DNA of 51,332 bases from Chloroflexota bacterium. GTDB taxonomy: Bacteria > Chloroflexota > Dehalococcoidia > Dehalococcoidales > RBG-16-60-22. The notes under the pieces are model-generated. The model ran no database searches and was not told the origin of the DNA. It worked only from the letters and a program-made list of their open reading frames with translations. The stretch is taken from assembly GCA_018829775.1 (NCBI GenBank), contig JAHJTL010000026.1, positions 1-51,332 on the forward strand, given 5' to 3'. The number at the start of each line of letters is the position of its first letter. The stretch's first letter is position 1. Positions 44,471-51,332 of this stretch are shown one piece after another. The position numbers and the translations under genes were made by a program.

Positions 44471-44533
44471 AGGAAAACCTCCTGTTCAATATATCGAAAT
44501 TAAAGCTGCTACAATAGCTTCAACCTCTTAGGC

Positions 44534-44561
44534 TGGTAGCGTGGGCCGGATTTGAACCAGC
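44534..44561 (-). other. tRNA 3'-end-like fragment B with intact T-arm and CCA
   Basis: On the minus strand GCTGG-TTCAAAT-CCGGC forms a complete T-arm (one G-U pair), followed by CCACGCTACCA, an acceptor 3' strand plus CCA. No 5' AGCGTGG partner is found within 100 bases. The neighbouring sequence up to about 44590 holds further inverted repeats (CCAGCT/AGCTGG, GGCCGG/CCGGCC). Likely a relic of a tRNA-targeted integration. Confidence 0.5.
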
Positions 44562-44636
44562 TTAGCTGGTGCCATTGAGGCCCGGCCAGCCCCGTTTCCC
44601 GCCATGGCGCGACCGGTGACTGTTTTCCCTTAATCC

Positions 44637-45407
44637 CTATCTGGAGAGCCAACCGCCGTCCACATTCACAATGGCACCGTGCACGTAACCACTGGCTGCT
44701 GACGCCAAAAAGACGACCACTCCCTTTAGGTCATCCGGTTCTCCCCAGCACCCCGCGGGTATCCGGTCGAGGATTGCCTTGCTGCGCACGGGGTCCTTGT
44801 GAAGTGCTTCTCCCATCCTGGTTACCATGTAACCCGGAGCAATGGCATTTACGTTGACACCATGCGCTGCCCACTCATTAGCCAGCGCCTTGGTTAGCTG
44901 ACCAATACCACCTTTGCTGGCGGCATAGCTGGGAACCAGAATTCCTCCCTGGAAAGTCAATGCTGATGCTGTAAAGATTACTTTGCCAGAGCCTCTGGCT
45001 ACCATGTCCTTGCCTATCTCGCGGGTCAGGACGAAGTGGGAGTTAAGGTTAACCTCCATAACTTTGTCCCAGTATTCGTCAGGGTGCTCGACTGCCGGCT
45101 TGCGCATGATGGTGCCGGCATTGTTTACCAGGATGTCGATAACACTGTTTTCCGACTTTACCCGCGCAATAAAGTCATACAGGGCCTTGCGGTCTGAGAA
45201 GTCGCACCGATAGCCCTTAAAATTTTTCCCCAGAGCTCTTATCTCCTGCTCTAAATCGCTACCGGACTCTTCCAGGGTGGCACTTACGCCAATGATATCG
45301 GCTCCAGCCTCAGCTAACCCTAATGTCATGGCTCTGCCAAGGCCATGCTTGCAGCCCGTGACCAGTGCGACCTTCCCATCCAGTTTAAATTGCTCTAGAA
45401 TGCTCAT
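44637..45407 (-). CDS. Short-chain dehydrogenase, KduD/gluconate-5-dehydrogenase-like
   Basis: A 256-residue classical SDR. The cofactor loop is VTGCKHGLGRAMTLGLAE, then ILVNNAGTIMRKP, and the catalytic residues lie in TASALTFQGG and PSYAASKGG (Tyr, Lys). The overall pattern is closest to 2-dehydro-3-deoxygluconate 5-dehydrogenase and gluconate 5-dehydrogenase, suggesting a sugar acid or hydroxy acid substrate. The ATG giving MSILEQFKLDG is chosen with GGGAGG upstream. It follows ridA by about 50 bp. Confidence 0.86.
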   Translation of the reverse strand: MSILEQFKLDGKVALVTGCKHGLGRAMTLGLAEAGADIIGVSATLEESGSDLEQEIRALGKNFKGYRCDFSDRKALYDFIARVKSENSVIDILVNNAGTIMRKPAVEHPDEYWDKVMEVNLNSHFVLTREIGKDMVARGSGKVIFTASALTFQGGILVPSYAASKGGIGQLTKALANEWAAHGVNVNAIAPGYMVTRMGEALHKDPVRSKAILDRIPAGCWGEPDDLKGVVVFLASAASGYVHGAIVNVDGGWLSR

Positions 45408-45458
45408 TTCTACTCCTCCCTTTTTTATCAACTTTTGTCTTCAGGTCTGGTAATGGGC

Positions 45459-45881
45459 TTAAATAACGGCTATGGCGTTTATTTCTACCAGCATTTCTTT
45501 AAAAATGAAGTCTGTGCCTACGAGAGTACTTGCCGGCGGTCTTTCTTTAAAGTATTTGGCACGGATTTCGGCATGTTTATCACGTTGGCTCGCGTCCCGG
45601 AGGAAAACGGTAACCTGGACAACGTCATCCAATGTTGCTCCGGCATTAGCCAGTATGGTTTTCATTTTCTCCAAAGCTACTCTCGTCTGGTCCTCAAGGT
45701 CACCTTCATTCAATACCCGCCCTTCGGAATCTTTTCTAAGTCCATTTTGCCCGGCAACATATATTTGCTTTGTTATGTTGCTGACGACTACTCCCGGAAC
45801 ATAGTAAAGATGCTTCTTCATTAATTCGTCTTTGTGTTCTTCCGGAAATACATCCCAACCGATTTGTTCTCTCTTTGCCAC
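45459..45881 (-). CDS. RidA-family protein
   Basis: A 140-residue member of the YjgF/YER057c/UK114 family, which deaminates reactive enamine or imine intermediates or acts on related compounds. The pattern KQIYVAGQNGLRKD, DLEDQTRVALEKMKTILANAGATLDDVVQVTVFLRD and STLVGTDFIFKEMLVEINAIAVI is characteristic. The usual Arg105-equivalent region reads PPASTLV, with no Arg seen, so imine deaminase activity is uncertain. GTG start with AGGAGGT. First gene of the catabolic run. Confidence 0.87.
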   Translation of the reverse strand: MAKREQIGWDVFPEEHKDELMKKHLYYVPGVVVSNITKQIYVAGQNGLRKDSEGRVLNEGDLEDQTRVALEKMKTILANAGATLDDVVQVTVFLRDASQRDKHAEIRAKYFKERPPASTLVGTDFIFKEMLVEINAIAVI

Positions 45882-45920
45882 TTACCAAGGACCTCCTTTA
45901 TATATTAATGAGTAATTACG

Positions 45921-45948
45921 ATTTTACTTGGTTATATTTATTTGTCAA
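45921..45948 (-). promoter_or_regulatory. Promoter of the ridA-SDR-dehydrogenase-TPP run
   Basis: TTGACA (45948-45943) and TAAAAT (45926-45921) on the minus strand, 16 bp apart; the ridA start is about 40 bp downstream. Confidence 0.6.
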
Positions 45949-46037
45949 ATCCCTCTCTATTTTAGATTCGATGTCATTCAGGGCCTGCGTCTTTAGAGTA
46001 TATGCTAGCTGCAGTGAATATGACAGAAAGCAAAGAA

Positions 46038-46077
46038 AAGCATGGAGGAGGGGCATGTTTCCTGCTCCTCCATGCTT
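46038..46077 (-). terminator. Strong intrinsic terminator after the CoA-transferase gene
   Basis: AAGCATGGAGGAG (46038-46050) and CTCCTCCATGCTT (46065-46077) form a perfect 13-bp stem. On the minus strand the stem is followed by TTTTCTTTGCTTT. It lies about 80 bp beyond the CoA-transferase stop, so that transcript ends before ridA. Confidence 0.85.
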
Positions 46078-46158
46078 GTTCTACGGATGGGTTCCTTGGT
46101 GTCCTGGTAATAGATGATATGAGCAGACCGGAGTTTCTCCGGATATTGCCCCGAGGTT

Positions 46159-47361
46159 TTAGATTATCCCCCCTTCTTTAAGCTGCTTTATATCCGCATC
46201 AGAATAGCCTAATCCCTTTAGCACTTCATTGTTGTGTTCACCCAGTTCGGGTGCGATTCCGGCTTTGGCCGGGGTCTTATGGAACTTCCAGGGGAAACCG
46301 ACCTCTTTTATTTTTCCAACCCTGGGGTGGTCAACCTCGATTATATATTGATTGGCGATGACATCAGGGTCGACCGCGGCTTCACCCACATCGTTAATCG
46401 GAGCGCTTATGACATCGGCTCCACGAAGTAACTTCAGCCAGTGCTCCCTAGTATCAGTAGCAAACAGTCGATCCATAGTATCTGTGAAGGCCTTCTTGGT
46501 CTCCGCAGAAGCCGCGATATCTCCTAACCTGGCACAACCGATTCTGTCCAGCTCCTTGTCAAAACCGGTAGCCTCCAGGCCTTTCCGCCAGCGCTCTTCA
46601 CCAAGCACCTGAATTATAAAGGGCTTGCCATTCTTGTCAGTGAAGGTACAAGTCATGTTCGGTGCCTGGCCAGTGAAGAAACGCATTCGACTACGTGGCA
46701 TCTGTTCACCAGTCATGAGAACTCGTGACATAGAAAAGCCCATCAGGCGAATCTGGCTACCAAGCAATGAAGTCTCAATCAACTGCCCCTCACCGGTCTT
46801 CAGCTTGTGGTACAGGCCCACCATTACCGCTTGAAAATTATGAAAGGCTGCGGTTTCGTCCCCCACAGCGATCTGCCCGGTCGTCACGCGGTTGCCTTCC
46901 TCGCCATAACTAAAGCAAATGCCGCCCATCGCCTGGGCTATGCCGTCAGTTCCCGGTAACTTGGCATTGGGCCCGTCTGGACCGTAGGCTGAGGCGCTGA
47001 GGTAAACGATACCGGGGTTTATCTTAACCAGGTCCTCGTAGCCACAGCCGAGACGCTCGGCTACGCCGGGACGGAAGTTTTGGGCGAAGACATCGGCATC
47101 CTTCACCAGCTTATAGAGTATCTCTCTGGCCTTCTCTGTCTTAAGGTCCAGTGTTATACACTTGAAGCCGCGGTTGTTCGTCTCAAAGTAGGGGCTGATT
47201 GGGAACTTGGGTGTCACTCCAAGCTGTCTACCCAGTTCACCTTCCGGTGGTTCTATCTTAATTACCTCGGCCCCCAGGTCGGCCATCATGCTAAACGCGA
47301 CTGGTGTCTGCTGAAACATGATAACACATACACACTTTACTCCTTCTAATGGACGCGCCAT
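46159..47361 (-). CDS. Class III CoA-transferase (CaiB/BaiF family)
   Basis: A 400-residue family III CoA-transferase, moving CoA between acyl or carboxylic acid partners. The N-terminal pattern ADLGAEVIKIEPPEGELGRQ, ETNNRGFKCITLDLKTEKARE and NFRPGVAERLGCGYEDL are typical, and the catalytic Asp is expected in LPGTDGIAQAMGG. Homologues include formyl-CoA:oxalate, carnitine and succinyl-CoA-dependent transferases. Specificity is not assignable. GGAGGTAACAGC precedes the ATG. The gene ends in a strong terminator and follows the second TPP enzyme by 84 bp, suggesting coupled function. Confidence 0.92.
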   Translation of the reverse strand: MARPLEGVKCVCVIMFQQTPVAFSMMADLGAEVIKIEPPEGELGRQLGVTPKFPISPYFETNNRGFKCITLDLKTEKAREILYKLVKDADVFAQNFRPGVAERLGCGYEDLVKINPGIVYLSASAYGPDGPNAKLPGTDGIAQAMGGICFSYGEEGNRVTTGQIAVGDETAAFHNFQAVMVGLYHKLKTGEGQLIETSLLGSQIRLMGFSMSRVLMTGEQMPRSRMRFFTGQAPNMTCTFTDKNGKPFIIQVLGEERWRKGLEATGFDKELDRIGCARLGDIAASAETKKAFTDTMDRLFATDTREHWLKLLRGADVISAPINDVGEAAVDPDVIANQYIIEVDHPRVGKIKEVGFPWKFHKTPAKAGIAPELGEHNNEVLKGLGYSDADIKQLKEGGII

Positions 47362-47445
47362 ATTGCTGTTACCTCCTTATGCAGTTTCTTCTCTTAATGG
47401 GCAAACAAATCTCCCATGCTCCACAAAAGACGCCTAATCTGGCAT

Positions 47446-49155
47446 CTATTCTCCAGCGAAAAGTTTCCTGTAGTACTCCATTCTGCCTTGAAGCTGAGGT
47501 GCCAGAACAGTATTATCAGGAATGACATTAATCACAGAAGTCTTCCCTGAATTAAAAGCTCTCTCCAGTGCCGGCTTAAGATGCTGTGGCTCGGTAACTA
47601 GTTCACCGTGGCATCCCATCTCAGCGAATATTTTGTCATACCTGATATCGGGCAGTATCCCCCAGTCACAATTCTTCACGTCCTCAGGCAGAATCTCCTT
47701 TTGTGCTGTGGAGCCCATCCAGCTGCTGTTGTTGAGAAGCAAGTAACACGCCGGGATATTGTAGCGAGCCGCAGTCTCAATATCAAAGCCGGCAATACCC
47801 ATACCGCCGTCGCCTAGGAGGTCGACGACCTGCTTCCCCGGTCTGGCCAGTTGAGCGCCCATGGCGATACCCACGCCGTGGCCAACACCGCTCCAGGTGG
47901 CGCCATCCAGTATCTGTCCGGCAAAGGAAGCCTTTATCTTGTCAGTGGCGAATCCGGCCATGCAAAAAGAGTCTAGAATAACAGTGGCATCTTTATCCAG
48001 GAAATCGAAAAGCTCAGCCGCCACGAAGTGAGGATTAATAGGCTTGTTATCGCGCACCTCATCTATAAGCGCTTTTCCCTTAGCTTCGTCTTCCTCTCTC
48101 ACCTTGTTTACTATGCTCAACCACTCGCTTCTGTCCGGCTTACTTTTCATCATGTCTTTAGCGCAGTCTATCATCTGCCGCAAGACCGGCTTGGGACTGC
48201 CAAAAATTGATAACTCACTGGACAGTCTGGTTGTAAGTTCCTCAGGGTCTTCAGATACCTGGATATACCTGACATTCTCAACTGGAAAACGTGGTGGCAT
48301 ACCAAAGCCCTCAAGCATATTCATTTTTAAGCCGAAGATGGCGATCACATCCGCTTGCATCTGAATTGGTCTTCGGAAGCCGGCGCCGAAGGCTAAGGGG
48401 TGGTCCTCAGGCACGGCCCCCCTGCCCATTCTCCGCGTCAGTACCGGAATATCAAGCAGTTCAACGAATTCCCTGAGTTCCTCTGATGCATCAGACCAGT
48501 AAATACCATCGCCACCGATAATCACCGGTTTTTTTGCTTCAAGTAACATGCGCGTTGCTTTTTCTACCATTTGGGGGTCGCCCGCTGGTCGGGATGGAGT
48601 GGCACAGAGGCCATGTGGCAAGTAGCCTCGTAAGGAACCTTCCTCCCCGGCTACCAGTCCCTGGATGTTTATTGGGAATTCAAGACCCACCGGTCCACAG
48701 GGATAGGTTGTAGCATCCCGGATGGCCTTCTGCGTGAAGTAAGCTGCCATAGAAGGGTCAATTATCCGCCTGGTCCACTTGGTGAAATGACCGGATAACG
48801 GCTCGGCATATGCCTCTTGGAAAGGGCCCCAACCATCTTCTTCTGTGGCATGCTGCCCGAGAAGACAAATGACCGGGCTCCGGGCTAGATAGGCTTGGTA
48901 CATAGCCGATATCATATTGCCAAAGCCAGGTCCAGCCGTACCTATGGCTACTCCAACTTTACCACTGGCTCTGGCCCATCCGTCAGCCATGTAGACACCT
49001 GACTGCTCATGCCGCATGTGATAGCACTTTATGCCGGCCCTGTCCAGGGCCACCTGAAGCTGCCAGACGTGTCCACCGTGAACACCGGCGTACCAGTCTA
49101 CACCCTCCTCTTTTAAAATCTTTGCTACTGTGCCCACGACCTTAATCTCTGCCAT
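47446..49155 (-). CDS. TPP-dependent enzyme, oxalyl-CoA decarboxylase/acetolactate synthase-like (569 aa)
   Basis: A 569-residue three-domain TPP enzyme. Catalytic Glu50 lies in HMRHEQSGVYMADGWARA, the TPP-binding motif is LLGDGGMGIAGFDIETAAR followed by LLLNNSSWMG, and the N-terminal domain has VGVAIGTAGPGFGNMISAMY. It is paired with a class III CoA-transferase. That combination is known in oxalate metabolism (oxalyl-CoA decarboxylase with formyl-CoA transferase), but the sequence alone does not distinguish this from acetolactate-synthase-like or 2-hydroxyacyl-CoA lyase enzymes. AAGGAGG precedes the ATG. Confidence 0.82.
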   Translation of the reverse strand: MAEIKVVGTVAKILKEEGVDWYAGVHGGHVWQLQVALDRAGIKCYHMRHEQSGVYMADGWARASGKVGVAIGTAGPGFGNMISAMYQAYLARSPVICLLGQHATEEDGWGPFQEAYAEPLSGHFTKWTRRIIDPSMAAYFTQKAIRDATTYPCGPVGLEFPINIQGLVAGEEGSLRGYLPHGLCATPSRPAGDPQMVEKATRMLLEAKKPVIIGGDGIYWSDASEELREFVELLDIPVLTRRMGRGAVPEDHPLAFGAGFRRPIQMQADVIAIFGLKMNMLEGFGMPPRFPVENVRYIQVSEDPEELTTRLSSELSIFGSPKPVLRQMIDCAKDMMKSKPDRSEWLSIVNKVREEDEAKGKALIDEVRDNKPINPHFVAAELFDFLDKDATVILDSFCMAGFATDKIKASFAGQILDGATWSGVGHGVGIAMGAQLARPGKQVVDLLGDGGMGIAGFDIETAARYNIPACYLLLNNSSWMGSTAQKEILPEDVKNCDWGILPDIRYDKIFAEMGCHGELVTEPQHLKPALERAFNSGKTSVINVIPDNTVLAPQLQGRMEYYRKLFAGE

Positions 49156-49244
49156 TTTTACCTCCTTGATTATTTGCTGCCGTTGAATATCTTAAAAAAC
49201 CCCATTACTGATGTCAAACTTAGGGGCTTTCAACCACTTCAACC

Positions 49245-49273
49245 AATGTGATATTTTGGGTTATTTTCACATT
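49245..49273. promoter_or_regulatory. Palindromic operator candidate
   Basis: AATGTGA (49245-49251) and TCACATT (49267-49273) form a perfect 7-bp inverted repeat around 15 bases. It begins about four bases downstream of the predicted transcription start of the TPP-enzyme gene, a typical repressor position. The regulator is unknown. Confidence 0.55.
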
Positions 49274-49283
49274 TTGGCACTAA

Positions 49284-49312
49284 AATATAATCTATTACGG
49301 AAATATTGTCAA
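49284..49312 (-). promoter_or_regulatory. Promoter of the TPP-enzyme/CoA-transferase transcript
   Basis: TTGACA (49312-49307) and TATATT (49289-49284) on the minus strand, 17 bp apart; predicted start near 49277, about 120 bases before the start codon. Confidence 0.6.
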
Positions 49313-49459
49313 CAAATGTCTTGAAGTTAGTATAGAACACTTCGCCATTTTAATCCAAGCACCTTGTTGACCCTTTAGATAGATTGTTACCTGTGGATTG
49401 TACATGTCGCGCTCATATTGCTACAATTGGTTTTGATTATATTTTTTTTGAGGTGAAAC

Positions 49460-50104
49460 GTGAAAGTTATCGGCTTCAGCTCCGGTGGCATCGGGCATGA
49501 GGGTAATACCGACCGCATGGTCGAGGCAATTATGGCCGGAAGCGGACACGAATATGAATTCGTTAAGCTCTCCGAGTTGAACTACTCAGGTTGCAAAGGA
49601 TGCGTACCGCTCTGTGCCAAACCCCAGGTGTGTCTTTTTGAAGATGACCTCCTGCCATACTATCAGAAAATCAAGGAGGCTGATGCCGTTGTCATCGGCA
49701 GTCCGGTCTATTTCCGGAACATCAACGCCAATTGTTTCAGCTTCCTGGAACGCTTTTTCGGATATCGTCATGTCAATAGCGCCATCCAGAGTAAGCCTTT
49801 CGTCTTGGTCGTCTGTGGGCATGATAATATAGAAGCCGGCGTGGACTATCTTCAATGGTTCCTGCAACGTTTCGGCGTCAAGATACTGGACATCGTGCGC
49901 TACATTTCGCAGTCGCCTCCCTGTCTTAGCTGCGGGCGACATCAGGAGTGCCGCATCGGGGGGCTGTACCAGGTCAGAGGCGAGGCTGCCCACTCCCTGG
50001 TTATTGAGCCGGAGCTCTTCCGCAGATGGGAGGATGACCCAGCCACTAGGGAGGCAGTGACAGCTGCCGCCGGGAAACTAAGAGACCTCGGTGACAGCGA
50101 TTGA
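49460..50104 (+). CDS. Flavodoxin-fold NAD(P)H-dependent FMN reductase, iron-sulfur-flavoprotein-like
   Basis: A 214-residue flavodoxin-fold protein. The FMN loop is SSGGIGHEGNTDRMV, followed by AVVIGSPVYFRNINANCFSFLERF. Cys45, Cys48, Cys52 and Cys58 (SGCKGCVPLCAKPQVC) resemble the compact [4Fe-4S] motif of iron-sulfur flavoproteins such as Isf. A second set, Cys155, Cys158 and Cys164 (PPCLSCGRHQEC), is unusual. An electron-carrier or quinone/nitro reductase role is likely in anaerobes; the partner is not known. GTG start with GAGGTG. Confidence 0.82.
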   Translation: MKVIGFSSGGIGHEGNTDRMVEAIMAGSGHEYEFVKLSELNYSGCKGCVPLCAKPQVCLFEDDLLPYYQKIKEADAVVIGSPVYFRNINANCFSFLERFFGYRHVNSAIQSKPFVLVVCGHDNIEAGVDYLQWFLQRFGVKILDIVRYISQSPPCLSCGRHQECRIGGLYQVRGEAAHSLVIEPELFRRWEDDPATREAVTAAAGKLRDLGDSD

Positions 50105-50208
50105 TTTGATATATTATCAATTTGCAATTTTATCTCTCGCGGTATAATATTCCTACCGATTCAAATGCAAGATTTTCGTCGAACAAATTTATTTTTAGGA
50201 GATGGGCT

Positions 50209-51288
50209 ATGAAAAAAAAGATAGCAGTATTGGGGGTTGGGGCTATTGGGGGAACTATAGGAGCTTACTTAATAAGAGCGGGCCACGATATCATACTAAT
50301 AGACCAGTGGGCGGCACACATAGAAAAGATTCGAAGTGATGGCTTGAAACTCACGGACACTGAAGGTGAGTTCACCGTGCCAGCCAAGGCTCTTCACCTG
50401 AGCGATATCAGCGGCGTCCGAGAGCAGTTCGATATAGTATATCTATCGGTTAAATCGTACGACACGCGGTGGTCAACTTACATGATAGAACCGTACCTGA
50501 AACCCACCGGTTTTATCCTGCCAGCTCAAAATTCATTGAATGACGAACTGGTAGCAAGTATTGTAGGCTTCAACCGAACCGTTGGCTGCGTACCAGCCAT
50601 CATCGGCGCAGCCGTATATGAACCAGGTCATATCGTCCGTACTACCCCACTGAACACACATTGCTTCATCGTTGGCGAGCTGTCAGGAATCATAACTCCC
50701 AGGGTCACCGAAATTGCGGATTCCTTAAAAATCATCGGTCCCAGCGAAGCAACTAACAATATATGGGGTGCACGCTGGTCTAAATTGATTATTAACTGCA
50801 TGATGAATACAACCGCTGGACTAGTAGGCCCGTCTATATCCTCATTGAATGATGAACAGCGAAACACACTCAACTTAATCAGAGTAACTGCCGGTTGTGA
50901 AGTAATGCGAGTTGCCTATGCCCTCGGCGTAGACGTAGAGCCAATTTGGGAAATTTCTGGGCACGAATTTGCGGAAGCGACCAACACGAATGCCATAAGT
51001 AAATTGAAAGATAAATTAGCAGCAGCATTGCAGAAGACATCTCTTACCCCCGAACAGACTAGGAGGGTAGGTGTACCGGCTCGTCCGTCGCTTCTCCAGG
51101 ATGTGATAAAGGGAAGACAAACCGAGGTGGACTTTCTCAATGGTTATGCCGTTAAGAAGGGAAAAGAGGTGGGAGTTCCCACTCCTATGAACGAGGCTAT
51201 CGTGGACTTAATGAAAAAAGTGGAGAACGGGGAAGCCAATCCAGACCCATCTGCACTTGACCAACTTAAGGCTTACCTGTTGACTTAA
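50209..51288 (+). CDS. Ketopantoate reductase-family dehydrogenase
   Basis: A 359-residue NAD(P)-dependent 2-oxo acid reductase of the ApbA/PanE superfamily. The N-terminal Rossmann loop is IAVLGVGAIGGTIGAYLIRAG, and the catalytic Lys and following Asn lie in ARWSKLIINCMMNTTAGL. It is longer than PanE (about 300 residues), so a role in pantothenate synthesis is not certain; it may reduce another 2-oxo acid linked to the catabolic block. The ATG has AGGAGAT upstream; an earlier in-frame start at 50122 is rejected. Confidence 0.85.
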   Translation: MKKKIAVLGVGAIGGTIGAYLIRAGHDIILIDQWAAHIEKIRSDGLKLTDTEGEFTVPAKALHLSDISGVREQFDIVYLSVKSYDTRWSTYMIEPYLKPTGFILPAQNSLNDELVASIVGFNRTVGCVPAIIGAAVYEPGHIVRTTPLNTHCFIVGELSGIITPRVTEIADSLKIIGPSEATNNIWGARWSKLIINCMMNTTAGLVGPSISSLNDEQRNTLNLIRVTAGCEVMRVAYALGVDVEPIWEISGHEFAEATNTNAISKLKDKLAAALQKTSLTPEQTRRVGVPARPSLLQDVIKGRQTEVDFLNGYAVKKGKEVGVPTPMNEAIVDLMKKVENGEANPDPSALDQLKAYLLT

Positions 51289-51332
51289 GACAGGCTCACA
51301 GGTTATCTCAAGTCCGTTTTCACCGCTTCCAG

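Larger units (their letters stand above)
49156..49459. other. Divergent intergenic region with promoter and palindrome
   Basis: No gene is seen in these 304 AT-rich bases. It holds the minus-strand promoter and the operator candidate listed separately, and GAGGTG before the GTG of the flavoprotein gene at 49460. A plus-strand promoter is not clear. Confidence 0.5.

Noticed and set aside
44534-44640. A complete tRNA, possibly tRNA-Sec, on the minus strand
   Set aside because: The T-arm and CCA end are good, but no 5' acceptor complementary to CCACGCT and no convincing anticodon arm could be folded.
1-51332. CRISPR arrays, insertion sequences or prophage
   Set aside because: No regularly spaced repeats, transposase genes or phage structural genes were found.

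Overview
The window reads as chromosome of an anaerobic, moderately GC-rich bacterium, most likely an uncultivated member of the Dehalococcoidia (Chloroflexota). That assignment is inferred from gene content and order: an exported selenocysteine formate dehydrogenase with its own tatA, [NiFe]-hydrogenase maturation genes, a compact purine operon, a long ilv-leu operon, and a catabolic block of TPP enzymes, a class III CoA-transferase and SDRs. No rRNA, complete tRNA, CRISPR array or insertion sequence was found.

Layout. 1-2884 (minus): hypF-hypC-hypD, the last cut by the window edge. 2885-5290: AT-rich island with a leucine-carboxyl-methyltransferase-like gene behind a perfect consensus promoter, a small unknown protein and a PhoB-like 11-bp repeat. 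5295-11105 (minus): tatA, then fdhA (in-frame UGA read as selenocysteine), fdhB, fdhC and fdhE. 11176-17400 (minus): purine genes guaA-purD-purE-purB-(NTF2-like)-purC; purD appears to start at ATT. 17647-20896 (minus): an SDR, an MBL-fold hydrolase and an MFS transporter, more AT-rich. 21222-24112 (plus): tsaE-tsaB-tsaD-tsaC, the t6A tRNA-modification genes.

24130-36357 (plus): branched-chain amino-acid biosynthesis, ilvD-ilvB-ilvN-ilvH-ilvC-leuA-mgtC-like-leuC-(PPOX-like)-(MGMT-like)-(ParB-like)-leuD-leuB. It is preceded by a promoter, a terminator-like attenuator hairpin and a possible valine/leucine-rich leader peptide that overlaps the ilvD start. The AT-rich ParB-like gene looks like an insertion. 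36370-36819 is a VOC-family gene on the minus strand. 36980-40186 (plus) holds two unknown proteins, a thymidylate-synthase-family protein and a probable lipoprotein, tightly packed, followed by ogt and alkA (alkylation repair).

41728-49155 (minus) is an accessory catabolic region in three transcription units: ridA-SDR-2-hydroxyacid dehydrogenase-TPP enzyme, then a CoA-transferase ending in a strong terminator, and a second TPP enzyme with its own promoter and a palindromic operator candidate. Two tRNA 3'-end-like fragments flank the dehydrogenase. 49460-51288 (plus) has a cysteine-rich flavoprotein and a ketopantoate-reductase-like protein.

Taken together, the window has core biosynthesis (purines, Ile/Val/Leu, t6A) interleaved with energy metabolism (formate oxidation outside the cytoplasmic membrane) and 2-oxo/2-hydroxy-acid or acyl-CoA catabolism. 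A link between the catabolic block and formate dehydrogenase through oxalyl-CoA or formyl-CoA chemistry is possible but unproven.
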